From Pseudomonas sp. 7P_10.2_Bac1 (GTDB taxonomy: Bacteria; Pseudomonadota; Gammaproteobacteria; Pseudomonadales; Pseudomonadaceae): a stretch of DNA of 64,000 nucleotides. A program made the position numbers and the translations under genes. Where the stretch lies: positions 62,001-126,000 of the forward strand of contig NZ_JANLNV010000023.1 of the NCBI RefSeq assembly GCF_025465935.1, written 5' to 3'. Position 1 is the first letter of the stretch. Each line of letters starts with the position of its first letter. The notes under the pieces were generated by a model. That model did no database searches, was not told where the DNA came from, and saw only the letters and a program-made list of their open reading frames with translations. Positions 53,426 through 63,247 of this stretch are shown in pieces.

Positions 53426-53827
53426 ATGGCTTTTTCAACCCAAGACAACGATGAAGTCCTGAGTGAAATCAACGTCACGCCACTGGTAGACGTGATGCTA
53501 GTACTGCTGGTGGTGTTTATCGTCACCGCACCGCTGCTGACCAATGCGATCCCGATCAACCTGCCGAAAACCGAGGCTGTGGCCCCGATCGAGCAGAAGG
53601 ATCCGGTGGTGGTGAGCATCGACGACAAGGGCAAGGTGTACATCAACAAGGACGAAATCCAACCGGATCTGCTGGAAGTCAGCCTGCAAGATGCCAAAGC
53701 CAAAAACCCGGACGTGCGCGTGCAATTGCAGGCGGACAATGGCGTGAGTTATGGCGAAGTGGCCAAGCTTATGGCCTCGATTGAAAAGGCAGGCATTACC
53801 AAGCTGGCGGTGATTACCGCCAAGTAA
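53426..53827 (+). CDS. exbD: ExbD biopolymer transporter subunit
   Basis: A 133-residue single-span protein. The N-terminal motif EINVTPLVDVMLVLLVVFIV contains the essential membrane Asp (about residue 24). The periplasmic domain ends VSYGEVAKLMASIEKAGITK. It partners ExbB and TonB. It directly follows exbB, with a ribosome site inside the exbB end. A REP palindrome follows its stop. Confidence 0.95.
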   Translation: MAFSTQDNDEVLSEINVTPLVDVMLVLLVVFIVTAPLLTNAIPINLPKTEAVAPIEQKDPVVVSIDDKGKVYINKDEIQPDLLEVSLQDAKAKNPDVRVQLQADNGVSYGEVAKLMASIEKAGITKLAVITAK

Positions 53828-53830
53828 ACA

Positions 53831-53885
53831 GGGCGGCCTCGCGATCTTTAGCGATAAAAAGATCGCGAGCACCCTCGCTCCTGCC
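53831..53885. repeat. REP-type palindrome after exbD
   Basis: GGCGGCCTCGCGATCTTTAG and the facing AAAAAGATCGCGAGCACCCT are variants of the REP unit at 5341-5410. It lies between exbD and the metallophosphoesterase gene and may act as a terminator. Confidence 0.65.
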
Positions 53886-54050
53886 GATGGGCTTGATCTT
53901 AAACGACCCTCTGACACTCAACGTTTAATCCTCTCCTGCCAAAAAGGTCGAAAAAGCCGTTTAAAACCGAGCTGAATCGACCCCCGCCAGTCATCCCGAT
54001 GTCACGCAGCTTTGTTTCCTTGGGCGCATTTCGCCACTCAAGGAGCCTCC

Positions 54051-55451
54051 ATGATTCGCCCAACACTGCTCGCCCTCGCGCTGTTTTCTGTGATCAACAG
54101 TGCTTCGGCCACTCCCGCTACACCCCTGCCCCACTCGCCCGGCAAACCTTATGCGGCCAGCGGTCTGGCGGACAGGATTGTACTGACACCGGGGGCCAAC
54201 CCCGCGCGTGAAATGGCCGTGACGTTTCGCACTGACACTCACCAGCCAGCGACTCAGTTGCAATTGGCCGTCGCCCTCGATGGCCCGCAACTGGCCAAGG
54301 GCGCCCGCACGCTGGAAGGCACTCAAGTGAGCCTGGACACCGAAAACGGCTCCGCCCTTTACCATCAGGTGCGCCTGCACGATTTACAGCCAGACACCGC
54401 TTATGTGTACCGGGTCAAAGGAGCCGAAGGCTGGAGCGAGTGGCTGCAGTTTCGTACCGCTGCTGAAGCGTTCAAACCGTTCAGCTTCATCTACATGGGC
54501 GACGTGCAAAACGACATTCTGTCGTTGGCCTCGCGCAGTATCCGCCAGGCGCTGCACAGCGTGGCCAACCCTGCGCTGATCGTGCATGCCGGGGATCTGG
54601 TATCGCAACGCGATGATCTGGTACATGACGATCAATGGGGCGAATGGAATCAGGCCGGTGGTTATAACTACGGGATGATCCCGCAGGTGGTAGCCATCGG
54701 AAATCATGAGTACCTGGACGGTATCAATCCCGACGGCAGCGAAAGTCGCACCCTCAGCCCGCACTGGAACCGCCAGTTCGCGCTGCCGGACAACGGCGTG
54801 CCGGGCCTGAAAAACACCACCTACGTGATGGATTACCAGGGCGTGCGATTTATCGTGCTGGATGGCACGGCGGCCCTCGACATGGGCACCTTGGCCCAGC
54901 AGACCGAGTGGCTGGAGAACAGCCTGAAAAACAGCCCGGCGCGCTGGAATATCGTGGTCAACCACCAACCCGTTTTCACCTGCGCTCGCCCAGAAGACAC
55001 CGAGCCGTTGAAAGCAGCGTGGAAGCCATTGTTTGAGCGATATTCGGTGGACCTGGTACTCCAGGGCCACGACCATTGCTACAGCCGGGTCACCAGCGAA
55101 GCCGGTCGTGCGGCCTCCCGCGCCGATCGCGCCAGCGGCAAGGTGCAGGGCCCGGTGTATATGGTTTCGGTGGCAGGGTCGAAGATGTACGGGCTCAATG
55201 ACCGGGCGCACCTGCAACCGGACCGCAGCGCGGAGGAAACCCAGTTGTATCAGACCATCGACGTGCAGGACTCACGCCTTGAAGTGCGCAGCTACACGGC
55301 GGCGGGCACGTTGTATGACGCGTTTGACCTGGAGCGTGATGCGCAAAACCGTAATCACTTGAGCGAGCCGGTGAAATCCCTGCCTGCAGAACGGGCCTGC
55401 ACCGGCACGACGGGCCCGGATGGCTACCCGTGCAGCTCGCGGGGTAAGTAA
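54051..55451 (+). CDS. Secreted metallophosphoesterase (purple acid phosphatase-like)
   Basis: A 466-residue exported protein: signal peptide MIRPTLLALALFSVINSASA, a fibronectin-like N-terminal domain (about 30-135), then the metallophosphoesterase domain with metal motifs YMGDVQND, HAGDLV, AIGNHEYLDG, VVNHQPVF and LVLQGHDHCYSR. The GDxx, GNHE and GHDH set is complete. It would hydrolyse phosphate esters in the periplasm or outside the cell. ATG 54051 has AAGGAG upstream and starts the signal peptide; the longer frame from 54012 does not. Confidence 0.9.
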   Translation: MIRPTLLALALFSVINSASATPATPLPHSPGKPYAASGLADRIVLTPGANPAREMAVTFRTDTHQPATQLQLAVALDGPQLAKGARTLEGTQVSLDTENGSALYHQVRLHDLQPDTAYVYRVKGAEGWSEWLQFRTAAEAFKPFSFIYMGDVQNDILSLASRSIRQALHSVANPALIVHAGDLVSQRDDLVHDDQWGEWNQAGGYNYGMIPQVVAIGNHEYLDGINPDGSESRTLSPHWNRQFALPDNGVPGLKNTTYVMDYQGVRFIVLDGTAALDMGTLAQQTEWLENSLKNSPARWNIVVNHQPVFTCARPEDTEPLKAAWKPLFERYSVDLVLQGHDHCYSRVTSEAGRAASRADRASGKVQGPVYMVSVAGSKMYGLNDRAHLQPDRSAEETQLYQTIDVQDSRLEVRSYTAAGTLYDAFDLERDAQNRNHLSEPVKSLPAERACTGTTGPDGYPCSSRGK

Positions 55452-55530
55452 ACCTGTCGCCCCGACTTCGACGCCGGGCTGTCGCGCAGCAAACAGGCCA
55501 CCGATAATCGACAGCATCACCCAATCGGTT

Positions 55531-55550
55531 CCCTCTCCTTCGGGAGAGGG
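55531..55550. other. UUCG-capped hairpin after the phosphoesterase gene
   Basis: CCCTCTCC-TTCG-GGAGAGGG is a perfect 8-bp stem with the stable UUCG tetraloop. It lies between two convergent genes; a dispersed repeat or terminator role is plausible. Confidence 0.55.
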
Positions 55551-55579
55551 AGCTCTTGGATAAAAAGCCAGATCAAGAT

Positions 55580-55610
55580 CAAAAGATCGCGAGGCAAGCT
55601 CGCTCCTACG
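55580..55610. repeat. Single REP unit
   Basis: AAAAGATCGCGAGGCAAGCT followed by CGCTCCTAC is one arm of the REP palindrome at 5341-5410. It lies just beyond the garD stop. Confidence 0.7.
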
Positions 55611-55617
55611 GTTGGAT

Positions 55618-57171
55618 TCAGGTGATCGGCGCCGGGTTGAACAAGGTGAGGTCGTTGTGCAGTTTGTGCTGTTCGGCCCAGGTGTGTTTTTTGCCGCTGG
55701 CCACGTCCAGGTAGTAGTGGAACAGCTCCCAGCCCAGTTCTTCGATGCTCGCCCGGCCGGTAGCAATACGCCCGGCGTCAATGTCGATCAGGTCCGGCCA
55801 GCGCTGTGCCAGCTCGGTCCGGGTCGAGACTTTCACCACCGGCGCCATGGCCAGACCATACGGGGTTCCGCGGCCGGTGGTGAATACGTGCAAGTTCATC
55901 CCGGCCGCCAGTTGCAAGGTGCCGCACACAAAATCACTGGCCGGAGTGGCACAAAAAATCAGCCCTTTTTGGGTAAAGCGTTCTCCAGGGCCGAGTACGC
56001 CGTTGATGGCGCTGCTGCCGGACTTGACGATTGAGCCCAGCGACTTTTCGACAATGTTCGACAACCCGCCTTTTTTGTTGCCCGGCGTGGTGTTGGCGCT
56101 GCGGTCGGCCTCGCCTTTGGCCAGGTAACGGTCGTACCAGTCCATTTCGCGCACCAGTGCCTGGGCGACTTCTTCTGTCTCTGCCCGCGAGGTCAGCAGA
56201 TAGATCGCATCGCGTACCTCCGTGACTTCAGAAAACATCACTGTAGCGCCCGCTCTCAACAACAAATCCGAGGCGTAGCCCAATGCCGGGTTGGCGGTGA
56301 TCCCGGAAAACGCATCACTGCCGCCGCATTGCATGCCCAGGATCAATTCACTGGCGGGCACGGTTTCGCGGCGCCGCAGGTCGAGCTTTTGTAAACGGGT
56401 TTCGGCCAGCGCCATGATCTGTTCGACCATTTCGGTAAAGCCGTGGCTCGCCTCCTGCAAGCGGTACAACCAAGGCTCGCTGAGGTCCACCGAAGGGTCG
56501 TTGTCGTGCATCACCTGCCCGGCCTGCAGCTTTTCGCAGCCCAGACTGATGACCAGTGCCTCGCCGCCCAGGTTGGGGTTGCGCGCCAGATTGCGCACCG
56601 TGCGAATCGGGATATAGGCATCGGTGGCATTGATCGCGACGCCACAACCGTAGCTGTGGGTCAGCGCCACTACGTCGTCGACATTCGGGTAATTGGGCAG
56701 CAACTCATCACGAATGCGCTTGACCGCATGGTTCAACACGCCGGTCACACACTGCACGGTGGTGGTGATGCCCAAAATATTGCGCGTGCCCACAGTGCCG
56801 TCAGCGTTGCGATAACCCTCGAAAGTGAAACCTTCGAGGGGCGCCGGCGCGGCCGGTACATCGGTGGATAAGGGCAGGCTGTCCAAGGGTGGCGCGGTTG
56901 GCATGCGCAGTTGGTCTTCATTGACCCAACGACCCCGCGCGATGGGCTGCAAGGCGTAGCCGATGGTTTGGCCGTAGCGAATCACTTCGCCCCCTTGAGG
57001 GATATCCACCAGCGTGACTTTGTGGCTCTGAGGCACAAAGTCCAGGGTGAGCAGATCGTCAACCAGCTCGGTCCCGGCCGGCACACCCTGGTCGTTCACT
57101 ACCACCGCCACGTTATCCCGCGCATGCAGGCGAATGGTGCGTGGCGAGTCAGAATGTTCAATCAGTGTCAT
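55618..57171 (-). CDS. garD: Galactarate dehydratase GarD
   Basis: A 517-residue protein of the UxaA/GarD family. The small N-terminal SAF domain (about 12-80) is followed by the large domain with [49 protein letters not shown] and [20 protein letters not shown]. The length fits GarD (523) rather than altronate dehydratase; an altronate-type substrate is the main alternative. It converts galactarate to 5-keto-4-deoxyglucarate, the substrate of the KdgD encoded nearby. The MFS gene 12 bp upstream suggests an operon. Confidence 0.9.
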   Translation of the reverse strand: MTLIEHSDSPRTIRLHARDNVAVVVNDQGVPAGTELVDDLLTLDFVPQSHKVTLVDIPQGGEVIRYGQTIGYALQPIARGRWVNEDQLRMPTAPPLDSLPLSTDVPAAPAPLEGFTFEGYRNADGTVGTRNILGITTTVQCVTGVLNHAVKRIRDELLPNYPNVDDVVALTHSYGCGVAINATDAYIPIRTVRNLARNPNLGGEALVISLGCEKLQAGQVMHDNDPSVDLSEPWLYRLQEASHGFTEMVEQIMALAETRLQKLDLRRRETVPASELILGMQCGGSDAFSGITANPALGYASDLLLRAGATVMFSEVTEVRDAIYLLTSRAETEEVAQALVREMDWYDRYLAKGEADRSANTTPGNKKGGLSNIVEKSLGSIVKSGSSAINGVLGPGERFTQKGLIFCATPASDFVCGTLQLAAGMNLHVFTTGRGTPYGLAMAPVVKVSTRTELAQRWPDLIDIDAGRIATGRASIEELGWELFHYYLDVASGKKHTWAEQHKLHNDLTLFNPAPIT

Positions 57172-57182
57172 GAGGCCATTCC

Positions 57183-58544
57183 TTAAGAGTGGGCAGAAGC
57201 CAGTTTGGTCAGTTGCGGGCCGCTGGCCGGTGGCTCTTTCAGGACCACGCGCTTGATCGGGCCGACGATGACCAGGTAGCTGAATACCGCCACCAGCGCG
57301 TTACAGCCCACAAAAACCAGCGCCCACTTGAACGACCCCGTGGTGCTGATGATGTACCCGATAACGATCGGCGTGGTGATCGAGGCGATGTTGCCAAACA
57401 TATTGAACAGACCGCCACTCAAGCCGGCGATTTGTTTGGGTGAGGTGTCGGACACCACAGCCCAACCCAGAGCGCCTACGCCCTTGCCGAAGAACGCCAG
57501 TGCCATAAAGCCCACCACCAGCCATTCGATATCGACATAGTTACAGGCCACGATGCTGGTCGAGAGCAACAGGCCGCCGATGATCGGTGCCTTGCGAGCG
57601 AAGGTCAGGGAGTGGCCTTTGCGCAACAGAGCATCGGAAATGACCCCGCCCAGCACACCCCCGACAAAGCCACAAATGGCGGGTAGTGAGGCAATAAAAC
57701 CCGCCTTGAGGATAGTCATGCCGCGCTCCTGCACCAGATACACCGGGAACCAGGTCAGGAAGAAATAGGTGATGCCATTGATGCAGTACTGGCCCAGGTA
57801 CACGCCCAGCATCATGCGATTGGTCAGTAACTGGCGAATGTAATCCCACTTCGGACCATCGGTTTTCTTGCCGCCTTTGTCCTGATCCATGTCTACCATG
57901 CCGCCGTTTTCGGCAATGTAGTTGAACTCGGCATCGTTGATCAGCGGATGCTGGCGTGGGCTGTGGATAAGTTTTAGCCAGATAAGGGAGAACACGATGC
58001 CAATGCAGCCCATGACCACAAACACGTGCTGCCAGCCGAAGGTGTAGACGATCCAGCCCATCAACGGGGCAAAGAGCACGGTCGCAAAGTATTGCGCCGA
58101 GTTGAAAATCGCCGAAGCCGTGCCGCGTTCGGTGGTCGGAAACCAGGCCGCCACAATGCGCGCATTGCCGGGGAAGGACGGCGCTTCAGCCAGGCCCACC
58201 AGAAAGCGCAGCATAAACAGCGCGACGATGGCCGTGGACAGACCAAATTCACCAACAAAGCCTTGCAGCACGGTGAACAGCGACCAGGTGAAGATACTCA
58301 GGGCGTAGACTTTTTTCGAGCCGAAACGGTCGAGCAGCCAACCGCCCGGGATTTGCCCGGCCACGTAAGCCCAGCCGAAGGCCGAGAAAATAAAACCCAG
58401 GGTTACGGCGTCGATGCCGAGGTCTTTTTGCAGGCTGGAGCCTGCGATGGCGATGGTTGCCCGGTCGGCGTAGTTGATCGTGGTCACCAGAAAAAGCATG
58501 AGCAAAATCAAATAGCGGACGTGGGTCGGCTTGGTCGCTTGCAT
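57183..58544 (-). CDS. MFS sugar-acid (galactarate/glucarate) transporter
   Basis: A 453-residue MFS permease of the ACS (anion:cation symporter) family. N-terminal [20 protein letters not shown] and [18 protein letters not shown] (the DRFGSKK motif), and [20 protein letters not shown], are hallmarks of GudP/GarP. It likely imports galactarate or glucarate with protons. ATG 58544 follows GGGAG; the longer frame (58589) would be an unusual N-terminus. It sits between garD and kdgD, all on the minus strand. Confidence 0.9.
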   Translation of the reverse strand: MQATKPTHVRYLILLMLFLVTTINYADRATIAIAGSSLQKDLGIDAVTLGFIFSAFGWAYVAGQIPGGWLLDRFGSKKVYALSIFTWSLFTVLQGFVGEFGLSTAIVALFMLRFLVGLAEAPSFPGNARIVAAWFPTTERGTASAIFNSAQYFATVLFAPLMGWIVYTFGWQHVFVVMGCIGIVFSLIWLKLIHSPRQHPLINDAEFNYIAENGGMVDMDQDKGGKKTDGPKWDYIRQLLTNRMMLGVYLGQYCINGITYFFLTWFPVYLVQERGMTILKAGFIASLPAICGFVGGVLGGVISDALLRKGHSLTFARKAPIIGGLLLSTSIVACNYVDIEWLVVGFMALAFFGKGVGALGWAVVSDTSPKQIAGLSGGLFNMFGNIASITTPIVIGYIISTTGSFKWALVFVGCNALVAVFSYLVIVGPIKRVVLKEPPASGPQLTKLASAHS

Positions 58545-58638
58545 GGTGCATGTACTCCCACAAATTATTTTTATGCGCGGGTAAAACAATGATGTCCGGG
58601 TAAAACGGGTGCAGGTCGCGATGATTTAAATAAGCAAA

Positions 58639-58666
58639 CGATCGCGAGGCGAGCTCACTCCTGCTG
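58639..58666. repeat. Single REP unit
   Basis: GATCGCGAGGCGAGCTCACT followed by CCTG is a diverged copy of the REP arm. It lies between the kdgD terminator and the MFS gene. Confidence 0.55.
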
Positions 58667-58711
58667 GGTGGTGCGTGTTGTGGAACTCCGTGTGGGTTCT
58701 TCCTTACGCAA

Positions 58712-58737
58712 AAGGCCGCTGATTGCTCAGCGGCCTT
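58712..58737 (-). terminator. Terminator after kdgD
   Basis: AAGGCCGCTGA-TTGC-TCAGCGGCCTT is a perfect 11-bp stem. On the minus strand it is followed by TTTTGC, 10 bp after the kdgD stop. The MFS and garD genes downstream therefore probably have their own promoter. Confidence 0.85.
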
Positions 58738-58746
58738 GGGCCTTGT

Positions 58747-59658
58747 TTACTGCGGGCCTTGCTGGTCGATCAAGGCCGCCAGCGCTTCATATTCCTCCGG
58801 CAACAAATCCGTCAGCGGGGTGCGCACCGGGCCGGCGCTGTAGCCAGAAATGGCCGCCCCTGCCTTGACGATGCTGACGGCGTAGCCGGCCTTGCGGTTG
58901 CGGATGTCCAGGTACGGCAGGAAGAAGTCGTCGATGAGCTTGCCCACTGTGGCGTGATCTTCGCGGGCAATCGCGTGGTAGAACTCCATTGCGGTTTTCG
59001 GGATGAAGTTGAACACCGCCGAAGAGTAAACCGGCACGCCCAGCGCCTTGTAAGCGGCGGCGTAGACTTCGGCCGTAGGCAAACCGCCCAGGTAGCTGAA
59101 GCGCTCGCCCAGACGGCGACGGATCGACACCATCAGCTCAATGTCTCCCAGGCCGTCTTTGTAACCGATCAGGTTCGGGCAGCGCTCCGCCAGGCGCTCC
59201 AGCAGCGGAGCAGTCAAACGGCAGACGTTACGGTTATAGACAATCACCCCGATCTTGACCGATTTGCACACGGCCTCAACGTGAGCGGCAACCCCGTCCT
59301 GGCTGGCTTCGGTCAGGTAGTGCGGCAACAGCAATAAACCTTTGGCCCCCAGGCGCTCGGCTTCTTGAGCGTACTCGATGGCCTGACGGGTAGCGCCGCC
59401 AACACCCGCCAGAATCGGCACGCTGGTGGCGCAGGTGTCGACTGCGGTTTTGATCACTTGCGAATATTCGCTCGCCGCCAAGGAGAAAAACTCACCGGTG
59501 CCACCGGCAGCGAACAAGGCCGAGGCGCCATACGGGGCCAACCATTCCAGACGCTTGATGTAGCCCTCACGGTGGAAGTCACCTTGAGCATTGAAATCGG
59601 TTACCGGAAAAGACAGGAGACCGGAAGAGAGGATGGACTTCAGTTCTTGTGGATTCAT
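58747..59658 (-). CDS. kdgD: 5-dehydro-4-deoxyglucarate dehydratase KdgD
   Basis: A 303-residue DapA-family (beta/alpha)8 enzyme with [20 protein letters not shown], the Schiff-base lysine in [11 protein letters not shown] and the catalytic Tyr in [10 protein letters not shown]. These match the KdgD subgroup. It dehydrates and decarboxylates 5-keto-4-deoxyglucarate to 2,5-dioxopentanoate (2-oxoglutarate semialdehyde). It completes the galactarate/glucarate route with garD. The aldehyde dehydrogenase for the last step is not in the window. Confidence 0.93.
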   Translation of the reverse strand: MNPQELKSILSSGLLSFPVTDFNAQGDFHREGYIKRLEWLAPYGASALFAAGGTGEFFSLAASEYSQVIKTAVDTCATSVPILAGVGGATRQAIEYAQEAERLGAKGLLLLPHYLTEASQDGVAAHVEAVCKSVKIGVIVYNRNVCRLTAPLLERLAERCPNLIGYKDGLGDIELMVSIRRRLGERFSYLGGLPTAEVYAAAYKALGVPVYSSAVFNFIPKTAMEFYHAIAREDHATVGKLIDDFFLPYLDIRNRKAGYAVSIVKAGAAISGYSAGPVRTPLTDLLPEEYEALAALIDQQGPQ

Positions 59659-59711
59659 TATTCGAACACCCTGGGAGCATGTAGTGATGTAAAAGACGCC
59701 AGCGCTTGGCC

Positions 59712-59751
59712 TTGTCGTACGTCATCGTACAACTATTATCGGTATCGTCAA
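59712..59751 (-). promoter_or_regulatory. kdgD promoter with an overlapping palindrome
   Basis: On the minus strand TTGACG (59746-59751), a 16-nt spacer and TACGAT (59724-59729) form a good sigma-70 promoter. The inverted repeat GTACG-TCAT-CGTAC (59717-59730), flanked by TTGT and AA, covers the -10, as expected for a GntR/FadR-type sugar-acid repressor. Apart from this, the 421 bp from kdgD to the autotransporter (59659-60079) hold nothing that I can support. Confidence 0.55.
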
Positions 59752-60079
59752 TACCCGACTCTCCAATCCCGGGCCAAGCTGCGCTTTTACTGCCTGATGA
59801 AATCACTTAAAGCCCTGTGCTAGAGGGGCTTATAGGATGATCGAATAATTTTTCACCGCGGTGACGGAACACCCCGCTCAAAAATGTACGCGCGGGAGCG
59901 TTACCCTTCAGGTTGTACGATCACAATCTCTCAGCCACGGGCCTGCTCCCTTTCTTACACATCGTATTACCCTACGCCACTCCCGGATTCCTCTCCCGTA
60001 TAACCCCGCCGCGTCCGATACGCATCTTGTTGCACTTTGCCCACGCTACTCAGCGTCAGTCATCACGCAAAGGACTCCT

Positions 60080-63000
60080 ATGTCGAACGTTCCGCAACCA
60101 CAGTGGCGAGCCTCCCGCGCGCTCCCCGTCAAACGCTTCACGCTAGGCCTGCTGACGGGGCTTTGGACATTGCCTGTAGATGCTCTGGTCTACAGCGAAC
60201 AAGGCCGTTTGCATGACGCGAGCAGTTGGCACAGTCACGAATACACTCAGGATTGGGGGCTGCATGCCATCGGCGCAGACGCCGCTTATGCGCGCGGGTT
60301 AAGCGGCAGCGGTGTGAATCTGGGCATTGCCGACACGGGCGTTGACCTTCGTCATCACGAATTCGCCGGCAAAAATCATCGCTCCACACGCTTGGCAGAC
60401 CCTGGCTGCACCCAGGAAACCCTGCCTACCGAACATGATCAAGGCTGCTTTTTCACCGAGGGTGATCGCGCACAGGTCATCTATAACGACCTGCCTGCAC
60501 AGATACTGGAAGAACTGAACTATCTGGTTTCCATTGGCGATCTTTCTATTGATGACCTGAACGACTACATCGACACGCTAGGTGTCGAGTATGAAGCCCA
60601 TGGCACGCACGTGGCCGGTACGATGCTGGGCAATCGGGATGGTCTGGGCGCTCACGGCGTTGCTTATGGGGCCGCTCTGAATACCGCCCGGATCTTCAGC
60701 AATACCTATGACTTTTTGCCGTACGTGTTCAAAAGTACCCAGAGCGTTGAACCCGCCCACTTCGACACCTTTACGCCCACCTATGCCCAGCTACGAACGC
60801 ATAACGTGCGCGCGATCAACCACAGTTGGGGCATCTTTGATGAACTCAAAACGCCAGAGCAATTGGCTGCCGCGCTGCAAGTCCAACGCACAGGTCTGGG
60901 CCGCGCTGTTGGCCAGGGATCACTAGATTTTGGGCTGCTACAGGTATGGGCGGCGGGTAACTCGAGCACTGACAACCGCTCACCGGCAGAGGCGCCTGTG
61001 GCGGGAGCTCTGGCTACGCTGCCCAAGGTAATGGCGGCACTGGAGCCCTATTGGTTGAGCGTGGTCAACCTGGGTAAAGACCTCACTCTGTCACCGGGCT
61101 CCTATCGTTGTGGCGACAGCATGAACTGGTGCCTGGCCGCTCCGGGAGAGGATATTGCCTCGGCGTTCGTCGGTGGTGAGATCGACGTCATCAAGCGGTA
61201 TAACGAAGACGGCGAGGTCAATGGGTTTGACGTGACGGGCGACCGCCCTGTTTTTGACTATGCCACCTGGTCGGGCACCTCCATGGCTGCCCCGCATGTG
61301 ACGGGCGCACTGGGTCTCTTGATGGAGCGCTTTCCTTACCTGAACAATCCGCAAATTCGTGATGTGTTATTGACCACGGCATACGACCTTGGCGCTCCCG
61401 GCGTGGATGACATTTACGGTTGGGGCCTGGTTGACCTGAAAAAGGCCATCGACGGGCCCGGGCAACTGCGGGTCGATACCGAAGTGCAGATGGATCGCCG
61501 TGCGGGCGGGGCCGTGGTTTGGCAAGGAGGCGCCTGGGATGATTGGCGCAATGACATCAGCGGACCGGGGCAACTGACCAAAAACGGGGTCGGTTGGTTA
61601 CGCCTGAGCGGCGATAACCGTTTCGCCGGAGCGACCCTCAACCAGGGTACCCTGGAATTCGATGGTCAAAATCGCCTCACACGGGACATCAATGTCGAGG
61701 GCGGGCTGCTGCGACTCAACGGTGGGCTGCACGGCGCCGCGCTTAACGTCAACAGCGGCCTTGCCCAGATCTACGGCCAAGTAACCGATGCGCCTACCCG
61801 GGTCGGTGTTGCGGGTTTACTCAGCGGGGACGGCGAGTTGTCCCATACACAGGTGCACGGCACGATCATGCCGGGCAGCGAGCGCCGCGCACTCACAGTC
61901 AATGGCGATTATCACCAACACACGGGTTCGACCCTGATCGCTTACCCCGGGCGGCAGCCCGATCTGCCTGCGCTACAAGTGGCTGGAGAGGCACAATTGT
62001 TGGGCGGTACGCTGCACTTGGCATCGGTGCCGCAGGTCTTCCCGCTGGGTCAGCGCTACCCAGTGTTGCAAGCTGGCGGGGGGCTCCACGGGCAATTCAC
62101 GTCAATGGACCATCAGGCGTTTTCACCCTTCCTCAGCTTTACCCAGACCCTTGAGGCCAACCGGTTGTCGGTCGATGTCGCTCGCGGACTGCCTCTGATT
62201 TCCGCTGCCAGCACCGCCAACCAGCGCGCAGTGGCAGGCGCCGCCGATGCCCTGCCAATGTCTGCGCCCATGGCACAACGCCTGACCTCACTGTTCCCGG
62301 ACGCCGCGCAAAAAACGCTGGACCAACTCAGCGGCGAACTGCATGCCAGCACCCTGTCCGTGGTGCTCGAAAACAGCCAGGTGATGCGCCATGCAGCGTT
62401 GTCACGCGCGTCAGCTCAAGCGACTCAGGGAATATGGGTGCAGGCGCTCAAGCAGAACGGCCGTCTCGACGGTGATGACAATGCAACGAAAGTCAGTCAC
62501 CGCACCACCGGGGTGCTGCTCGGTGCCGATCATGACTTCGAGCACGGCACACGCATCGGCATCCTGATGGCCAGCAGCCAGGGTCACATCGACACCGGCA
62601 GCGCAGGCAAAGCCACGCTCGACTCCCAGCAAATCGCCGTGCATGCGGGGCACACCTGGAACGGCTTTGGACTGTCTGGCGGTCTCGCCTACGCCCGCGA
62701 TGGCATACAGAGTAAACGCCGGGTCCGTTTCACCGACATCAATGAGGGCCTGTCCGCTGACTACCTCAGCCATACCCGGCAAGTGTTTGCCGAAGGCAAT
62801 TACCGTTGGCACGCTGGCGCGTGGGCAGTGCAACCTTATGTGCAACTGGCCCACGTACAAGCAAACGTCGATGGCTTCCGCGAGCGGGGTGGCCAGAGCG
62901 CATTGAAAGGCCAGAAAGCCAACAGCTCCGTCAACCTGAGTACCGGTGGTGTACGTTTCACCGTCGATCTGAGCCAGCAACGAATCGGTCCGTCGTGGTT

Positions 63001-63247
63001 GAGCCTGAACGGGAGCCTGGCCTACACCCACGCCAGCGGTGACGTGCACCCCACGATCGACGTTACCTGGCAAGGCGCCAGCAACCTGCGCATCGCCGGA
63101 GCCCCGCTCAGCAACACCGTGCAACTGGACCTCGGCGCAGTTGCACGCCTATCGCGTAACAGCACGATAAGCCTGAACCTGAATGACCAACGGGGTAAGC
63201 GATCACGAGAACAAGGCGTATCAGCGCAGTACCAACTCACTTTTTAA
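60080..63247 (+). CDS. Subtilisin-like serine protease autotransporter
   Basis: A 1055-residue type V secreted protein. The S8 protease domain has the catalytic triad Asp85 (GIADTGVD), His174 (AHGTHVAG) and Ser401 (SGTSMAAPH). A beta-helical autotransporter repeat region (about 480-720) includes GPGQLTKNGVGWLRLSG. The C-terminal 280 residues form a 12-strand barrel, ending in Phe (YQLTF). It is exported by the signal sequence and inserted in the outer membrane. ATG 60080 has AAAGGA upstream; the frame is open from 59861, but that N-terminus is not signal-like. Similar P. fluorescens proteases (AprX-independent, PspA/PspB type) exist; substrate unknown. Confidence 0.93.
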   Translation: MSNVPQPQWRASRALPVKRFTLGLLTGLWTLPVDALVYSEQGRLHDASSWHSHEYTQDWGLHAIGADAAYARGLSGSGVNLGIADTGVDLRHHEFAGKNHRSTRLADPGCTQETLPTEHDQGCFFTEGDRAQVIYNDLPAQILEELNYLVSIGDLSIDDLNDYIDTLGVEYEAHGTHVAGTMLGNRDGLGAHGVAYGAALNTARIFSNTYDFLPYVFKSTQSVEPAHFDTFTPTYAQLRTHNVRAINHSWGIFDELKTPEQLAAALQVQRTGLGRAVGQGSLDFGLLQVWAAGNSSTDNRSPAEAPVAGALATLPKVMAALEPYWLSVVNLGKDLTLSPGSYRCGDSMNWCLAAPGEDIASAFVGGEIDVIKRYNEDGEVNGFDVTGDRPVFDYATWSGTSMAAPHVTGALGLLMERFPYLNNPQIRDVLLTTAYDLGAPGVDDIYGWGLVDLKKAIDGPGQLRVDTEVQMDRRAGGAVVWQGGAWDDWRNDISGPGQLTKNGVGWLRLSGDNRFAGATLNQGTLEFDGQNRLTRDINVEGGLLRLNGGLHGAALNVNSGLAQIYGQVTDAPTRVGVAGLLSGDGELSHTQVHGTIMPGSERRALTVNGDYHQHTGSTLIAYPGRQPDLPALQVAGEAQLLGGTLHLASVPQVFPLGQRYPVLQAGGGLHGQFTSMDHQAFSPFLSFTQTLEANRLSVDVARGLPLISAASTANQRAVAGAADALPMSAPMAQRLTSLFPDAAQKTLDQLSGELHASTLSVVLENSQVMRHAALSRASAQATQGIWVQALKQNGRLDGDDNATKVSHRTTGVLLGADHDFEHGTRIGILMASSQGHIDTGSAGKATLDSQQIAVHAGHTWNGFGLSGGLAYARDGIQSKRRVRFTDINEGLSADYLSHTRQVFAEGNYRWHAGAWAVQPYVQLAHVQANVDGFRERGGQSALKGQKANSSVNLSTGGVRFTVDLSQQRIGPSWLSLNGSLAYTHASGDVHPTIDVTWQGASNLRIAGAPLSNTVQLDLGAVARLSRNSTISLNLNDQRGKRSREQGVSAQYQLTF

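Noticed and set aside
59861..60079. Earlier start for the autotransporter
   Set aside because: The extra 73 residues are not signal-like or conserved-looking, whereas ATG 60080 has a ribosome site and begins the signal sequence.
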